A stretch of 64,000 nt of DNA from Synechococcus sp. AG-679-D13. Lineage in GTDB: Bacteria; Cyanobacteriota; Cyanobacteriia; PCC-6307; Cyanobiaceae. Within the stretch, counting starts at the first letter, position 1. The number at the start of each line of letters is the position of its first letter. Below the pieces are notes generated by a model. That model saw nothing but the letters and a program-made list of their open reading frames with translations, was not told the DNA's origin and ran no database searches. Location of the stretch: assembly GCA_003210735.1 (NCBI GenBank), contig QCUM01000006.1, positions 16,760 to 80,759 on the forward strand. Reading direction: 5' to 3'. Shown one piece after another: positions 48,083 through 57,340 of the stretch. The position numbers were made by a program, and so were the translations under genes.

Positions 48083-48716
48083 GAGCCGGATGCCCGCTTT
48101 TTCAGACCCTAGCCAGCAGAATCAATCCGACCAGACCCCTCTGCGCATCGGCGTGATGGCGTCTGGAAACGGAAGCAATTTCGAGGCGCTGGCTCAGGCG
48201 ATTGACGCCGGAACTCTGGCTGCGGAGATCAGGCTGCTGGTGGTGAACAACCCAGGCTGCGGAGCCCAGCAGCGGGCCCAACGACTTGGTATTCCATGCA
48301 CGGTGCTGGATCACAGGGTCCTGAAGGAGCGCGAGCGTCTCGATCAGGCCTTGGTGGACTGCTTCCGATCCGCTGCCGTTGAGGTGATTGTGATGGCGGG
48401 CTGGATGCGAATCGTCACCCCTGTGCTGATCAACGGCTTTGCCGATCGACTGGTGAACATTCACCCATCCTTGTTGCCGAGCTTCAAGGGTCTCGATGGA
48501 ATCGGCCAGGCACTGGCTGCCGGAGTGAAGATCACCGGTTGCAGCGTGCATTTGGTGACCGCTGAGCTCGATGGTGGTCCGATCCTTGCCCAGGCCGCTG
48601 TACCTGTGGAGGAGAGGGACACTCACACCAGCCTCGCGGAGAGGGTTCATCAAGCGGAGCATCGCCTTCTGCCGGAGGCGATCAACGCGATGATTCCGGT
48701 CTGGCGTCAGGGATAG
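48081..48716 (+). CDS. purN: phosphoribosylglycinamide formyltransferase
   Basis: About 211 aa. Folate-dependent GAR formylation, third step of purine synthesis. RIGVMASGNGSNFEALAQAI binds substrate, and VNIHPSLLPSFKGLDGIGQA has the catalytic His. ITGCSVHLVTAELDGGPIL is also conserved. ATG at 48081 or 48090 is likely; a GTG at 48057 would overlap the divergent gene. The stop overlaps convergent argC by 10 bases. Confidence 0.94.
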   Translation: MSRMPAFSDPSQQNQSDQTPLRIGVMASGNGSNFEALAQAIDAGTLAAEIRLLVVNNPGCGAQQRAQRLGIPCTVLDHRVLKERERLDQALVDCFRSAAVEVIVMAGWMRIVTPVLINGFADRLVNIHPSLLPSFKGLDGIGQALAAGVKITGCSVHLVTAELDGGPILAQAAVPVEERDTHTSLAERVHQAEHRLLPEAINAMIPVWRQG

Positions 48717-49780
48717 AAACCCTGTTGGGGTAGTCCGGTTTCCGATGGCAGTCCCGCCATCAAGTTGAGGCACTGAAGCCCTTGCCCGGCCTGACCCTTG
48801 ATCAGATTGTCGATGGCACTCATCAAGATGAGCCGGCCGGTGCGGGTGTCCACCTGAACAGACAGCAAAGCCCGGTTGCTGTTTCGAGCCCATTTGGTGG
48901 CGGGATACGTTCCCACCGGAAGCACCGAAACACAGGAATGATGCCGATACACGGCCTCAAGAACCGTGGTGCAATCCTCCGCCGTCAGACCTGGGTCGCG
49001 TAGCCGGGCATAAACGGTCGACAACAGACCCCGCACCATCGGCACCAGATGCGGTGTGAATTGAAGCTGAATCTCCTGACCGGCCACGTCCTGGGCCATC
49101 TGTTCAATCTCGGACGTGTGGCGATGGCCGATCACGCCGTAGGGAGCGATTGACTCCGAGGCCTCTGCCAGCAACATCGCCTCCTTCGGAACCCTCCCGC
49201 CGCCGGAGGTGCCTGTCTTGGCGTCGATGACAATTCCATCGGTATCGATCAGCCCCTGTTTCAGGAACGGAAGCAACGGCAGCAGGCTGGCTGTGGGAAA
49301 ACAGCCCGGAGCAGCCACCAGGGATGCCTCAGCGATGGCGGGACCGTGCCATTCAGGAAGGCCGTAGACGGCACTGCGACAGAGGTCTGCATCGTTGCGC
49401 TGAAGGCCCTTGGCCTCCTGGGCATAGACCTGTTTCCACTGGTCTAAGGAGCGATAACGGAAGTCAGCTGACAGATCGACAACCCGCACCCCGCGCTCAA
49501 TGAGCTGGGGAGCCATCTGACAGGCCAGACCATTGGGGAGGCTGAGAACAGCGAAATCAGCCGCCTCTGCGATGCGGTCAGGATCGGCGGATTCGATGCG
49601 CGGATCATCTGGAAGCGGCAGAAAGGAGCACACCGAACTCCATCGTTGCCCGGCGCTGCGCTCACCACCCAGAAATGAGACGGAGAGAGAGGGATGTCCT
49701 TGGAGCAGACGAATGGTCTGGAGCCCCCCGTAGCCGGAGGCACCGATGACGGCAACCCGGGAAGCAGTAGCAGCTGCCAT
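48707..49780 (-). CDS. argC: N-acetyl-gamma-glutamyl-phosphate reductase
   Basis: 357 aa from the ATG at 49780 (MAAATASRVAVIGASGYGG); the longer frame adds 14 weak residues. NADPH-dependent third step of arginine synthesis. Nucleotide fold VAVIGASGYGGLQTIRLL, active-site cysteine in LVAAPGCFPTASLLPL, and the conserved DAKTGTSGGGRVPKEAM and GHRHTSEIEQ. Divergent from ribBA. Confidence 0.96.
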   Translation of the reverse strand: MAAATASRVAVIGASGYGGLQTIRLLQGHPSLSVSFLGGERSAGQRWSSVCSFLPLPDDPRIESADPDRIAEAADFAVLSLPNGLACQMAPQLIERGVRVVDLSADFRYRSLDQWKQVYAQEAKGLQRNDADLCRSAVYGLPEWHGPAIAEASLVAAPGCFPTASLLPLLPFLKQGLIDTDGIVIDAKTGTSGGGRVPKEAMLLAEASESIAPYGVIGHRHTSEIEQMAQDVAGQEIQLQFTPHLVPMVRGLLSTVYARLRDPGLTAEDCTTVLEAVYRHHSCVSVLPVGTYPATKWARNSNRALLSVQVDTRTGRLILMSAIDNLIKGQAGQGLQCLNLMAGLPSETGLPQQGFYP

Positions 49781-49888
49781 GCCCTCCACCGCAGACCATT
49801 TGCTACCCGCCATCGATACCAACTACCAACGCTCGATCGTACAGATGGCGATCATGAATAATGAAGATAATCCTTAAGAATCGGGACT

Positions 49889-51520
49889 CTGGACTCCATC
49901 GCTGCGCCCCGATCGGAACAGCCGATCCGCTTCGATTCCATCGCTGATGCTTTGGCGGACATTCGCAATGGTGCCTGCATCGTTGTGGTGGATGACGAAC
50001 AACGGGAAAATGAAGGAGATCTGATCTGCGCGGCCCAGTTCGCTACGCCTGAAGCCATCAACTTCATGGCCACCGAAGCGCGTGGATTGATTTGTCTGGC
50101 GATGGAGGGCCAGCGGCTTGATGAACTCGATCTTCCCTTGATGGTCGATCGCAACACCGATGCCAATGAAACCGCCTTCACGGTGAGCATCGACGCTGGC
50201 ATTGAACACGGTGTAACCACCGGCATTTCCGCTGAAGACCGTGCCGCCACCATTCAGGTCGCCCTCAATCCAGCCACCCGCCCCGCGGAGCTGCGTCGAC
50301 CTGGGCATATCTTTCCGCTGCGGGCAAAGCCAGGCGGCGTTCTGAAACGCGCTGGTCATACCGAGGCAGCCGTGGACCTGTCCCAGTTGGCAGGTCTCAC
50401 CCCCTCCGGCGTGATTTGCGAAATCCAGAACCAGGATGGGTCCATGGCCCGCCTGCCGGAACTGCGGACCTACGCCGATCGCTGGGGTCTCAAGCTGATC
50501 AGCATTGCGGATTTGATCAGCTACAGGCTGGACAATGAGCGGTTCGTGAAACGAAAGGCTCAGGCGGATCTACCCAGCCAGTTCGGCACCTTCAAAATGG
50601 TGGGCTACCAGAACGAGCTCGATGGCAGCGAGCATCTCGCGATCATCAAAGGTGATCCCAATGCGTTGACCGAGCCAGTCCTGGTGCGGATGCATTCCGA
50701 ATGCCTCACCGGTGATGCTTTCGGATCCCTGCGATGCGACTGTCGCCCTCAGCTGGAAGGCGCACTGCGTCAGATCGAAACAGAGGGGGAAGGCGTTGTG
50801 GTTTACCTGCGCCAGGAGGGCCGCGGGATCGGACTCATCAACAAAATGAAGGCCTACAGCCTCCAGGAGGCGGGGCTGGACACGGTTGAAGCCAATGAAC
50901 GGCTTGGCTTTCCTGCCGATCTACGCAATTACGGCGTTGGCGCACAAATCCTGTCGGATCTCGGCATTCACCGCCTCAGGCTCTTGACCAATAACCCACG
51001 CAAAATCGCAGGTCTTGGCGGTTATGGACTGAACGTGGAGGAACGGGTCCCACTGGTCATGGACCCTGGCGCCCACAACGCGAGTTATCTGGAAACAAAG
51101 CGGGAAAAACTCGGTCACTTGTTTGAGTCCGAAAACCCATGCATGGTTCTGGCACTCGCAGTGAACGTTGGCCCTGAGAACTGGTCCACCGTTCGGATCG
51201 AGGTTGAAGCCATCGCCCAGGCCTGTGGTTTCAGTCTTGAAGCTCTGCATGAACCACGGCTTCTGGCGCTGTGGGATCGGCCTCAGTTCGTCTGGAAGCT
51301 CTCCCCTGACGCCAGGGACGCTTCAGGCATGATTCGCAAGATCGCTGCCATGGCAGCAACAGAACGGGTTGGATTGATGCGAGTCCCGACCGAACGCATG
51401 GCACTGCATCCGCCCCAGACCCTGGAGAGGGTCGAACGTCAGCTCAAGGATCTGCTGAACAGCAGCAGTGACGGGTTGTTGGAAAACGGCCCCTCACTGC
51501 TGCACTGGAAACGGAGCTGA
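49889..51520 (+). CDS. ribBA: bifunctional DHBP synthase / GTP cyclohydrolase II (riboflavin synthesis)
   Basis: About 522-543 aa. The RibB half ([54 protein letters not shown]) is followed by RibA with zinc cysteines in [19 protein letters not shown] and [16 protein letters not shown]. About 130 residues extend past the usual RibA end. The start is a problem: the only canonical start before the active site is TTG 49952, which would cut off the first RibB helix ([10 protein letters not shown]). That helix is in frame back to a stop, with a CTG at 49889 as the best non-canonical choice, used here. Confidence 0.9.
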   Translation: MDSIAAPRSEQPIRFDSIADALADIRNGACIVVVDDEQRENEGDLICAAQFATPEAINFMATEARGLICLAMEGQRLDELDLPLMVDRNTDANETAFTVSIDAGIEHGVTTGISAEDRAATIQVALNPATRPAELRRPGHIFPLRAKPGGVLKRAGHTEAAVDLSQLAGLTPSGVICEIQNQDGSMARLPELRTYADRWGLKLISIADLISYRLDNERFVKRKAQADLPSQFGTFKMVGYQNELDGSEHLAIIKGDPNALTEPVLVRMHSECLTGDAFGSLRCDCRPQLEGALRQIETEGEGVVVYLRQEGRGIGLINKMKAYSLQEAGLDTVEANERLGFPADLRNYGVGAQILSDLGIHRLRLLTNNPRKIAGLGGYGLNVEERVPLVMDPGAHNASYLETKREKLGHLFESENPCMVLALAVNVGPENWSTVRIEVEAIAQACGFSLEALHEPRLLALWDRPQFVWKLSPDARDASGMIRKIAAMAATERVGLMRVPTERMALHPPQTLERVERQLKDLLNSSSDGLLENGPSLLHWKRS

Positions 51521-51964
51521 TCAGCCCTCCTGAACCGTCACCTTGTTGATGCGGGAACCATTGGTCAGCTTCAGCACGACATCCATATTTCCGGTGAGCC
51601 CGAAAACGGTGTGCACGCCATCGAGGTGGGGCTGAGCCTCGTAGCAGATGTAGAACTGCGATCCGCCGGTGTTGCGGCCGGCATGCGCCATCGCAAGCGT
51701 TCCAGCCTGGTGCTTCTGGGTATTGATCTCACAATTGATCTCATAGCCCGGTCCTCCGGTACCAGCCATTCCGCGGGCACCCTCACGACTGTTGGGGCAA
51801 CCGCCCTGAGCCATGAAGCCAGGAATCACACGGTGAAAGGCAAGACCGTCATAGAAGCCATCCTTCGCAAGCTTCACAAAATTGGCGACCGTCTTGGGTG
51901 CATCGGTCTCGAACAGCTCGAGCTCGATCAGGCCTGCTTCGGTATCCATCAAGGCCTTGGTCAT
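51521..51964 (-). CDS. peptidyl-prolyl cis-trans isomerase, cyclophilin type
   Basis: 147 aa from the ATG at 51964 ([20 protein letters not shown]). Cyclophilin motifs: [39 protein letters not shown] and [16 protein letters not shown]. No signal peptide, so a cytoplasmic folding helper. The longer frame runs into the divergent mtnP region and looks wrong. Confidence 0.94.
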   Translation of the reverse strand: MTKALMDTEAGLIELELFETDAPKTVANFVKLAKDGFYDGLAFHRVIPGFMAQGGCPNSREGARGMAGTGGPGYEINCEINTQKHQAGTLAMAHAGRNTGGSQFYICYEAQPHLDGVHTVFGLTGNMDVVLKLTNGSRINKVTVQEG

Positions 51965-52004
51965 GGTGGCGCGAGCAAAATTGGAGTGTAAAGAGACGCC
52001 GCGT

Positions 52005-52910
52005 ATGCCCGACCTCTCCCAAGCCCGCGTCGGTGTGATTGGCGGCAGCGGTTTGTATGGAATGCCAGGCCTCAAGCAGGCCAAGGAAATCAGGCTCGAA
52101 ACACCCTTCGGCAGTCCATCGGATGCTTTGCGGGTCGGAACGCTTGAAGGTGTTGAAACCGTTTTTCTGGCCCGGCACGGATGCCACCATCACCTGCTCC
52201 CCAGTGAGGTCCCCTACCGAGCCAATATCTGGGCCATGCGGAAGCTGGGAGTTCGCTGGCTGATCTCGGTCTCGGCCGTGGGATCTCTCCAGGAGCATCT
52301 GCGACCGAGGGACATGGTGGTTCCTTCCCAGTTCATCGATCGCACCCATCAGCGGCCGCAGTCATTTTTCGGCGAAGGGTGTGTTGCCCACGTCAGCCTG
52401 GCGGATCCCTTCTGCCCAAAACTGAGTGCCCTGCTGGCGAATGCGGCGGAGGCGGAGATTCCAAGCGGCCATCGGCTCCACCGTGGTGGAACCTACCTCT
52501 GCATGGAGGGACCTGCCTTCTCCACCCGTGCAGAGAGCGAGCTTTACAGAAGCTGGGGATGCTCGGTGATCGGGATGACCAACCACACCGAAGCTCGGCT
52601 GGCGCGTGAGGCGGAACTGGCCTATGCCTCGCTGAGCATGGTCACCGACTTCGACTGCTGGCACACCGAGCATGAGGCGGTGAGCGTTGAGATGGTGATC
52701 GGCAATCTGCAGGCCAATGCCAAAGCCACCGAACCAATCCTGAATGAACTGATGCGTCAGATCGCTTTGGATCGGCCGGCCTCCGAGGCCCATCAGGCTC
52801 TGGCACAGGCGCTGATCACACCCCCGGACCAGGTGCCGATGGAAACCCGCCAACGTCTGGATCTGTTCGTCCAGCCCTATTGGGCACCAGCTCCAGCGAA
52901 TCAGGGCTGA
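52005..52910 (+). CDS. mtnP: S-methyl-5'-thioadenosine phosphorylase
   Basis: 301 aa from the ATG at 52005 ([19 protein letters not shown]). Cleaves methylthioadenosine from polyamine synthesis to adenine and methylthioribose-1-phosphate. Conserved: [65 protein letters not shown] and VTDFDCWH. The GMTNHTEA Ser/Asn-Thr-Asp pattern points to MTA rather than inosine/guanosine. Overlaps convergent murQ by 10 bases. Confidence 0.93.
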   Translation: MPDLSQARVGVIGGSGLYGMPGLKQAKEIRLETPFGSPSDALRVGTLEGVETVFLARHGCHHHLLPSEVPYRANIWAMRKLGVRWLISVSAVGSLQEHLRPRDMVVPSQFIDRTHQRPQSFFGEGCVAHVSLADPFCPKLSALLANAAEAEIPSGHRLHRGGTYLCMEGPAFSTRAESELYRSWGCSVIGMTNHTEARLAREAELAYASLSMVTDFDCWHTEHEAVSVEMVIGNLQANAKATEPILNELMRQIALDRPASEAHQALAQALITPPDQVPMETRQRLDLFVQPYWAPAPANQG

Positions 52911-53851
52911 GAAAGACTGGCACCACAGGATTGAAGTGCAGGACGCAGCTGCTGATCATGCTGCTGAAGAAGGCTCTTGGCCTGATCCACGGACAGACCG
53001 GCAGCAGCCATCACCAGAGCGGTCTTGACCGAACCCTCGGCATCGTTCAACAGCTGCAATCCATGGCCGCGATCAACGGCGGCAAGATCCTGAAGGATGC
53101 GCAGGGAGCGGTCGACCAGTTTGCTGTTGCTGGCCGACACATCGACCATCCGATTGCCATACACCTTTCCGAGACGCACCATCACTCCTGTGGAGAGGAT
53201 GTTGAGGGCCATTTTGGTGGCGGTCCCGGCCTTCAATCGGGTCGACCCAGTCAGAAGTTCCGGCCCCGTCAACAGACGGATGTCGAGGTCACAGGGCAGG
53301 GGAGCTTGCTCGGCGGGAACACAGGCCATGGCAATCGCCAAAGCTCCGAGCGTCTTGGCATAGCGAAGTCCGCCGCGGACGTAGGGCGTCGTGCCACCGG
53401 CGGCGATCCCAACAAGGCAATCATCGGAGCAGAAACCACGTTCCTCCAGATCCGCCCGACCGGCGTCCTCCAGATCCTCAAGGCCCTCCGAGCTGCGCAA
53501 CAGAGCGGGGGCGCCACCCGCCAGCACGCCCTGCACCAGCTGCGGATCGCTGCAGAAGGTCGGGGGGCATTCCGCAGCATCGAGAACACCCAGTCGACCT
53601 GAGGTGCCAGCCCCGAGATAGAACAGCCTCCCGCCTCTGCGCAGACGATCGACAATGCCGTCCACCGCGTTGACAAGAACAGGCGATGCAGCGGAAACGG
53701 CCTCCTGAGGCCGTCGGTCCTCCTCCACAAAAAGGTTCACCAGCGCGGTCGTATCGAGCTGATCCAGCTCTGAGCTGCGCTCGTTGCTCTGCTCGGTCAG
53801 CAGATGACCGCGGGAGTCCGAAGGTTGAAGGGATGGATCGAAACCAGCCAT
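52901..53851 (-). CDS. murQ: N-acetylmuramic acid 6-phosphate etherase
   Basis: 316 aa from the ATG at 53851 (MAGFDPSLQPSDSRGHLLTE). A SIS-domain lyase in peptidoglycan recycling. Conserved: TEQSNERSSELDQLDTTALV, GRLFYLGAGTSGRLGVLDAA, ECPPTF, TPYVRGGLRYAK and TGSTRLKAGTATKMALNILS. Fits the amidase and dacB genes elsewhere in the window as cell-wall turnover functions. Last gene of the dnaK-dnaJ-DUF3110-murQ run. Confidence 0.95.
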   Translation of the reverse strand: MAGFDPSLQPSDSRGHLLTEQSNERSSELDQLDTTALVNLFVEEDRRPQEAVSAASPVLVNAVDGIVDRLRRGGRLFYLGAGTSGRLGVLDAAECPPTFCSDPQLVQGVLAGGAPALLRSSEGLEDLEDAGRADLEERGFCSDDCLVGIAAGGTTPYVRGGLRYAKTLGALAIAMACVPAEQAPLPCDLDIRLLTGPELLTGSTRLKAGTATKMALNILSTGVMVRLGKVYGNRMVDVSASNSKLVDRSLRILQDLAAVDRGHGLQLLNDAEGSVKTALVMAAAGLSVDQAKSLLQQHDQQLRPALQSCGASLSQP

Positions 53852-53855
53852 GGAT

Positions 53856-54281
53856 TCAGAGCAGCCCCTCCAGTCGGCGCCGGAGTGCATCGAGTTCCGG
53901 GTTATCCCCTGGTTCAGGCGGAGAGGAATCGGAGACTTCCGTCGACTCTGCGGTCTCATCCTCAGATTCCTTCCAGTTGCTCACATCACGATTGGCCTCT
54001 GGAGGAGCCATGAACATGCGCTCTTCATCGGATTCGGGCACGAAACCGGATTCGATGAAACGAGCCTCATAACCGGCTTCACGACAGAAAAACTCCACAT
54101 CTTCTTTTTCAAGTGATTCCACCGTGGGAACGGGAAAATCCTGAGCTTCGAGAAGCCCTGCATAACGCTCAGCGTCTTCACTGTTCTCGAACAACAGCAC
54201 CACAGTTCGTCCGGAGATCTCCAGGGAATGGATGCCTTCGCTGTCGGTACCGGCATCGAACAGCAACACGTTGACGCGCAT
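53856..54281 (-). CDS. DUF3110-like protein
   Basis: 141 aa starting MRVNVLLFDAGTDSEGIHSL. The N-terminal 80 residues show the DUF3110 pattern (TVVLLFENSEDAERYAGLLE, FPVPTVESLEKEDVEFFC). The C-terminal 60 are acidic and Ser/Pro-rich and probably disordered. 4 bases upstream of murQ. Cyanobacteria-specific family of unknown function. Confidence 0.8.
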   Translation of the reverse strand: MRVNVLLFDAGTDSEGIHSLEISGRTVVLLFENSEDAERYAGLLEAQDFPVPTVESLEKEDVEFFCREAGYEARFIESGFVPESDEERMFMAPPEANRDVSNWKESEDETAESTEVSDSSPPEPGDNPELDALRRRLEGLL

Positions 54282-54324
54282 CGGCAGTGGTCCGGAACAA
54301 TCCGGAGTCTCTCATCGATCCAAT

Positions 54325-55224
54325 TCAAAGCTGATCGGCTTCGGCGGCAAGCTCCTGCAGTCGCCTGTACAGCGCACATTCCGCATCACCGAGATCGGCT
54401 GGGATCACCACAACGATCTCAACCAGTTGATCGCCACAGCGTTCATCGGTCTCATCCTGCAGTCCACGACCGCGGAGACGCAGCAGGCGTCCACTGGAAG
54501 AGCCCGGTGGAACCTGAAGCGTGACCGTTCCATCCAACGTTGGAACATCGACCGCACACCCAAGGGCCGCATCCGGTGGAAACAGCTCCAGGCGGTAGTG
54601 AACTCTCAGACCATCAATACGGAGACCCTCCGGCGTCACCACCCGCAGCTGGAGAAAGTGGTCGCGCCCCCCAGCAGCAACACCTTCCAGTCGTAAACGC
54701 CATCCATCACCAGCCTGAGGAGGGGTCTGAAGCTCAATCACCGTTCCATCGGCAAGGCTCAGTTCCACCGTGGTGCCATGAAGAGCCTGCTCGGGAGTGA
54801 GATCAACCACTGATTCGACATCCTCATCAGCGCGCACCGGCGGCGGTGGCGGCGGAGAGGCTACGGGTGGTTCCACCGTCCGGTCGGGCGGGTCCTGGGG
54901 CCACGGCTTGGGATCCACCGGCAGACCAAGAACAGCATCGAGATACTCTTCAAATGACGGAAATCCCGTGGCAAAAGGGTCTGCAGCCACGGAGCCAGCA
55001 CCATCAACACCCTGCTCCCAGGCGCGGCGACGTCTCGGATCACTCAGGACGGCATAGGCCTCATTAACGAGCTTGAACCGTTCCTCGGCGACAGGGTCAT
55101 TGCCGTTGAGATCGGGATGCCAGCGCCGTGCCTCACGCCTGAACGCCCGCTTCATCTGGTCGGCGCCGGCGTCAGCCCGAAGCCCCAGAAGCGACCAGTA
55201 ATCAGGATCAGCGGTAGAAGTCAT
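54325..55224 (-). CDS. DnaJ-type co-chaperone without zinc domain
   Basis: 299 aa. The J-domain is at residues 7-70 (YWSLLGLRADAGADQMKRAF, RRWHPDLNGNDP with HPD). A Pro-rich linker follows, then a DnaJ C-terminal substrate domain (SLADGTVIELQTPPQAGDGW, LQVPPGSSSGRLLRLRGRG). No G/F region with Cys-rich zinc fingers is seen, so it is CbpA-like. The start overlaps the dnaK stop by 17 bases, so it likely serves that DnaK. Confidence 0.9.
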   Translation of the reverse strand: MTSTADPDYWSLLGLRADAGADQMKRAFRREARRWHPDLNGNDPVAEERFKLVNEAYAVLSDPRRRRAWEQGVDGAGSVAADPFATGFPSFEEYLDAVLGLPVDPKPWPQDPPDRTVEPPVASPPPPPPVRADEDVESVVDLTPEQALHGTTVELSLADGTVIELQTPPQAGDGWRLRLEGVAAGGRDHFLQLRVVTPEGLRIDGLRVHYRLELFPPDAALGCAVDVPTLDGTVTLQVPPGSSSGRLLRLRGRGLQDETDERCGDQLVEIVVVIPADLGDAECALYRRLQELAAEADQL

Positions 55225-57196
55225 CGTCCCAGGGATCGGAATCCCGTCGACTCATGCCCCGATCGCGGGGGCCGCGACTGGGGGCAGCCCACGGGTCATC
55301 CTCCCAGTCGTCAGCAAACAGCTCGTCCTTGAGGGATCCGAGGGTGCTGCGAATTCCCTGTAAGGGATTGCCATCCACCTGTCGCTCCGCCGACAGACGA
55401 CGGTTCAGACCAAACAGAGCTTCTTCCAGTCCGCTCACACAGAGATCGAGTTCCTGAAGGTCGTCCTGGGCGAGACAGTCCTGCACATCGCGCATCGCCA
55501 TTTCCACCGCGCGCTGTTGCCTCTCCGCTCCATAGGGACCCAACTCAAGGGCAGCATCGCGTAAACGACGTTCCGCCTGAGCGACAAGCGTCTGAGCGCG
55601 GTTGCTGCGTTCGATCTGGTTGCGTTTGCGGCGGTCTTCATCGGCCCGGGCTTCCGCCTCCGCCAGCAGAGCTGTCACCTCCTCTTCATTGAGATTGGAT
55701 CCGCCCTGGATGGATACCGATTGCTTGCGGCCCGTGGTGCGGTCCGTCGCACTGACCTGCAGCAGACCGTTGGCATCGATATCGAAGGCCACCTGCACCT
55801 GAGGAACGCCGCGCGGGGCGGGAGGAATCCCGGAAAGGCGGAACCGTCCCAGGGATTTGTTATCAGCCGCCATCTGACGCTCCCCTTGCCACACGTGAAT
55901 TTCAACGGAGGACTGATTGGTCTCTGAGGTGCTGAAAACATCCGACTGACGCACCGGGATGGGAGTGTTCCTGGGAATCAAAACCTTCATCAACCCACCA
56001 ACTGTCTCCAGCCCAAGGGAGAGAGGTGTGACGTCATTCAGAAGCAGATCCCGAAGTTCGCCCGTGAGAATCCCTGCCTGGACCGCGGCACCAATCGCCA
56101 CCACCTCATCAGGATTGACCGATTGACAGGGATCCAGCGGAACCAGCGTTCGCACCAGCTGCTGCACCATCGGCATGCGTGTTGCCCCGCCCACAAGAAC
56201 GACATCATCGATGTCATCAGCGGCCCAGCCTGAGTCCCGCAGTGCCGCCTGCACCGGAGTGAGCAGACGATCGAGCAAATCCGGGCAGAGGCCCTCAAAG
56301 GTGCTGCGATCAAGGCTGGTTTCAACATGAAGAGGCCCGTCGTTACCGGTAGCGATGAACGGCAATGAGATGGGTGTACTCATCACGCCCGACAACTCCT
56401 GCTTCGCCTTCTCAGCCGCTTCGGTTAGGCGCTGAAGGGCCTGACGATCACGCCGAAGGTCCACGCCATGCTCTTTTTCAAAAGCATCAGCCAGCCAATC
56501 AACGATGCGTTGATCGAAATCATTTCCCCCCAGCTGGGTGTCACCGTTGGTGGCTTTTACATCGAAAACGCCGTTGGCAATTCGCAGCAGAGAGACATCG
56601 AAGGTTCCACCACCCAGGTCAAACACCAACGCTCGACGAACCGCACTTCTGTCGAAGCCGTAGGCAAGGGCCGCTGCTGTGGGTTCATTGAGGATCCGCT
56701 CAACTGAAATACCAGCGAGACGGCCGGCATCCCTGGTGGCCTGTCGCTGGGCATCATTGAAGTACGCAGGAACGGTGACCACCGCCGCTTCGACAGGTTC
56801 ACCCAAATAGGTGCTCGCGTCATCGACCAGTTTGCGGATGATGCTGGCCACAAGTTCCTCGGGTGCGTACTCCCGTTCCGTGACTGGGCAGGGCACCCGG
56901 ACCTGGCCTCGATCGTTGGCACGAACGGTGTATGGAACCGACAGACTGCTGTCTTCGAGTTCGTCCCAGTCCCGTCCAACAAAGCGTTTGAGATTGGAGA
57001 ACGTGTTGCGTGGGCTGAGCACCAGCTGGCGTCGGGCGAGCTGACCGACAACGAGCTCCTGATCCTTGCTGTACCCCACCACTGAAGGTGTTGTACGGCC
57101 GCCTTCAGCATTGGCGATCACATGGGGACGGCCAGCCTCGAGAACTGCCACAACCGAGTTGGTCGTTCCCAGGTCGATTCCAACGATCCGGCCCAT
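55208..57196 (-). CDS. dnaK: Hsp70 chaperone DnaK paralogue
   Basis: 662 aa. ATP domain: GRIVGIDLGTTNSVVAVLEA, VPAYFNDAQRQATRDAGRLA, VFDLGGGTFDVSLLRI and VLVGGATRMPMVQQLV. Substrate domain contains DVTPLSLGLETVGGLMKVLI. The C-terminus is long, acidic, and ends RRDSDPWDDDFYR instead of the usual EEVD-like lid end. Cyanobacteria have several DnaKs; this organisation (dnaK-dnaJ) suggests a DnaK1-like copy. No CIRCE heat-shock operator is seen upstream. Confidence 0.95.
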   Translation of the reverse strand: MGRIVGIDLGTTNSVVAVLEAGRPHVIANAEGGRTTPSVVGYSKDQELVVGQLARRQLVLSPRNTFSNLKRFVGRDWDELEDSSLSVPYTVRANDRGQVRVPCPVTEREYAPEELVASIIRKLVDDASTYLGEPVEAAVVTVPAYFNDAQRQATRDAGRLAGISVERILNEPTAAALAYGFDRSAVRRALVFDLGGGTFDVSLLRIANGVFDVKATNGDTQLGGNDFDQRIVDWLADAFEKEHGVDLRRDRQALQRLTEAAEKAKQELSGVMSTPISLPFIATGNDGPLHVETSLDRSTFEGLCPDLLDRLLTPVQAALRDSGWAADDIDDVVLVGGATRMPMVQQLVRTLVPLDPCQSVNPDEVVAIGAAVQAGILTGELRDLLLNDVTPLSLGLETVGGLMKVLIPRNTPIPVRQSDVFSTSETNQSSVEIHVWQGERQMAADNKSLGRFRLSGIPPAPRGVPQVQVAFDIDANGLLQVSATDRTTGRKQSVSIQGGSNLNEEEVTALLAEAEARADEDRRKRNQIERSNRAQTLVAQAERRLRDAALELGPYGAERQQRAVEMAMRDVQDCLAQDDLQELDLCVSGLEEALFGLNRRLSAERQVDGNPLQGIRSTLGSLKDELFADDWEDDPWAAPSRGPRDRGMSRRDSDPWDDDFYR

Positions 57197-57273
57197 ACCG
57201 ACAGCCTTTGAACATCCAAGTTAACGGCCGGTTCCAGAGCGACCAGACCAGTGCACTCAAAGTGGATTGCGGC

Positions 57274-57303
57274 CTTAAACCAGCCTTAGTGAGATTGGAC
57301 GGA
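57274..57303 (+). promoter_or_regulatory. candidate Pho box upstream of pstC
   Basis: CTTAAACC (57274-57281) and CTTAGTGA (57285-57292) are 11 bases apart, with a weaker third 8-mer next. This is the spacing of the PhoB-type box of cyanobacteria (8-base units, consensus close to CTTAACCT). It lies about 50 bases before pstC. Confidence 0.5.
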
Positions 57304-57340
57304 TAAGTCGATAACTTGAAGGGGTCATGACATCGCGGGA

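Noticed and set aside
57197..57260. CIRCE heat-shock operator before dnaK
   Set aside because: No TTAGCACTC...GAGTGCTAA repeat is present.
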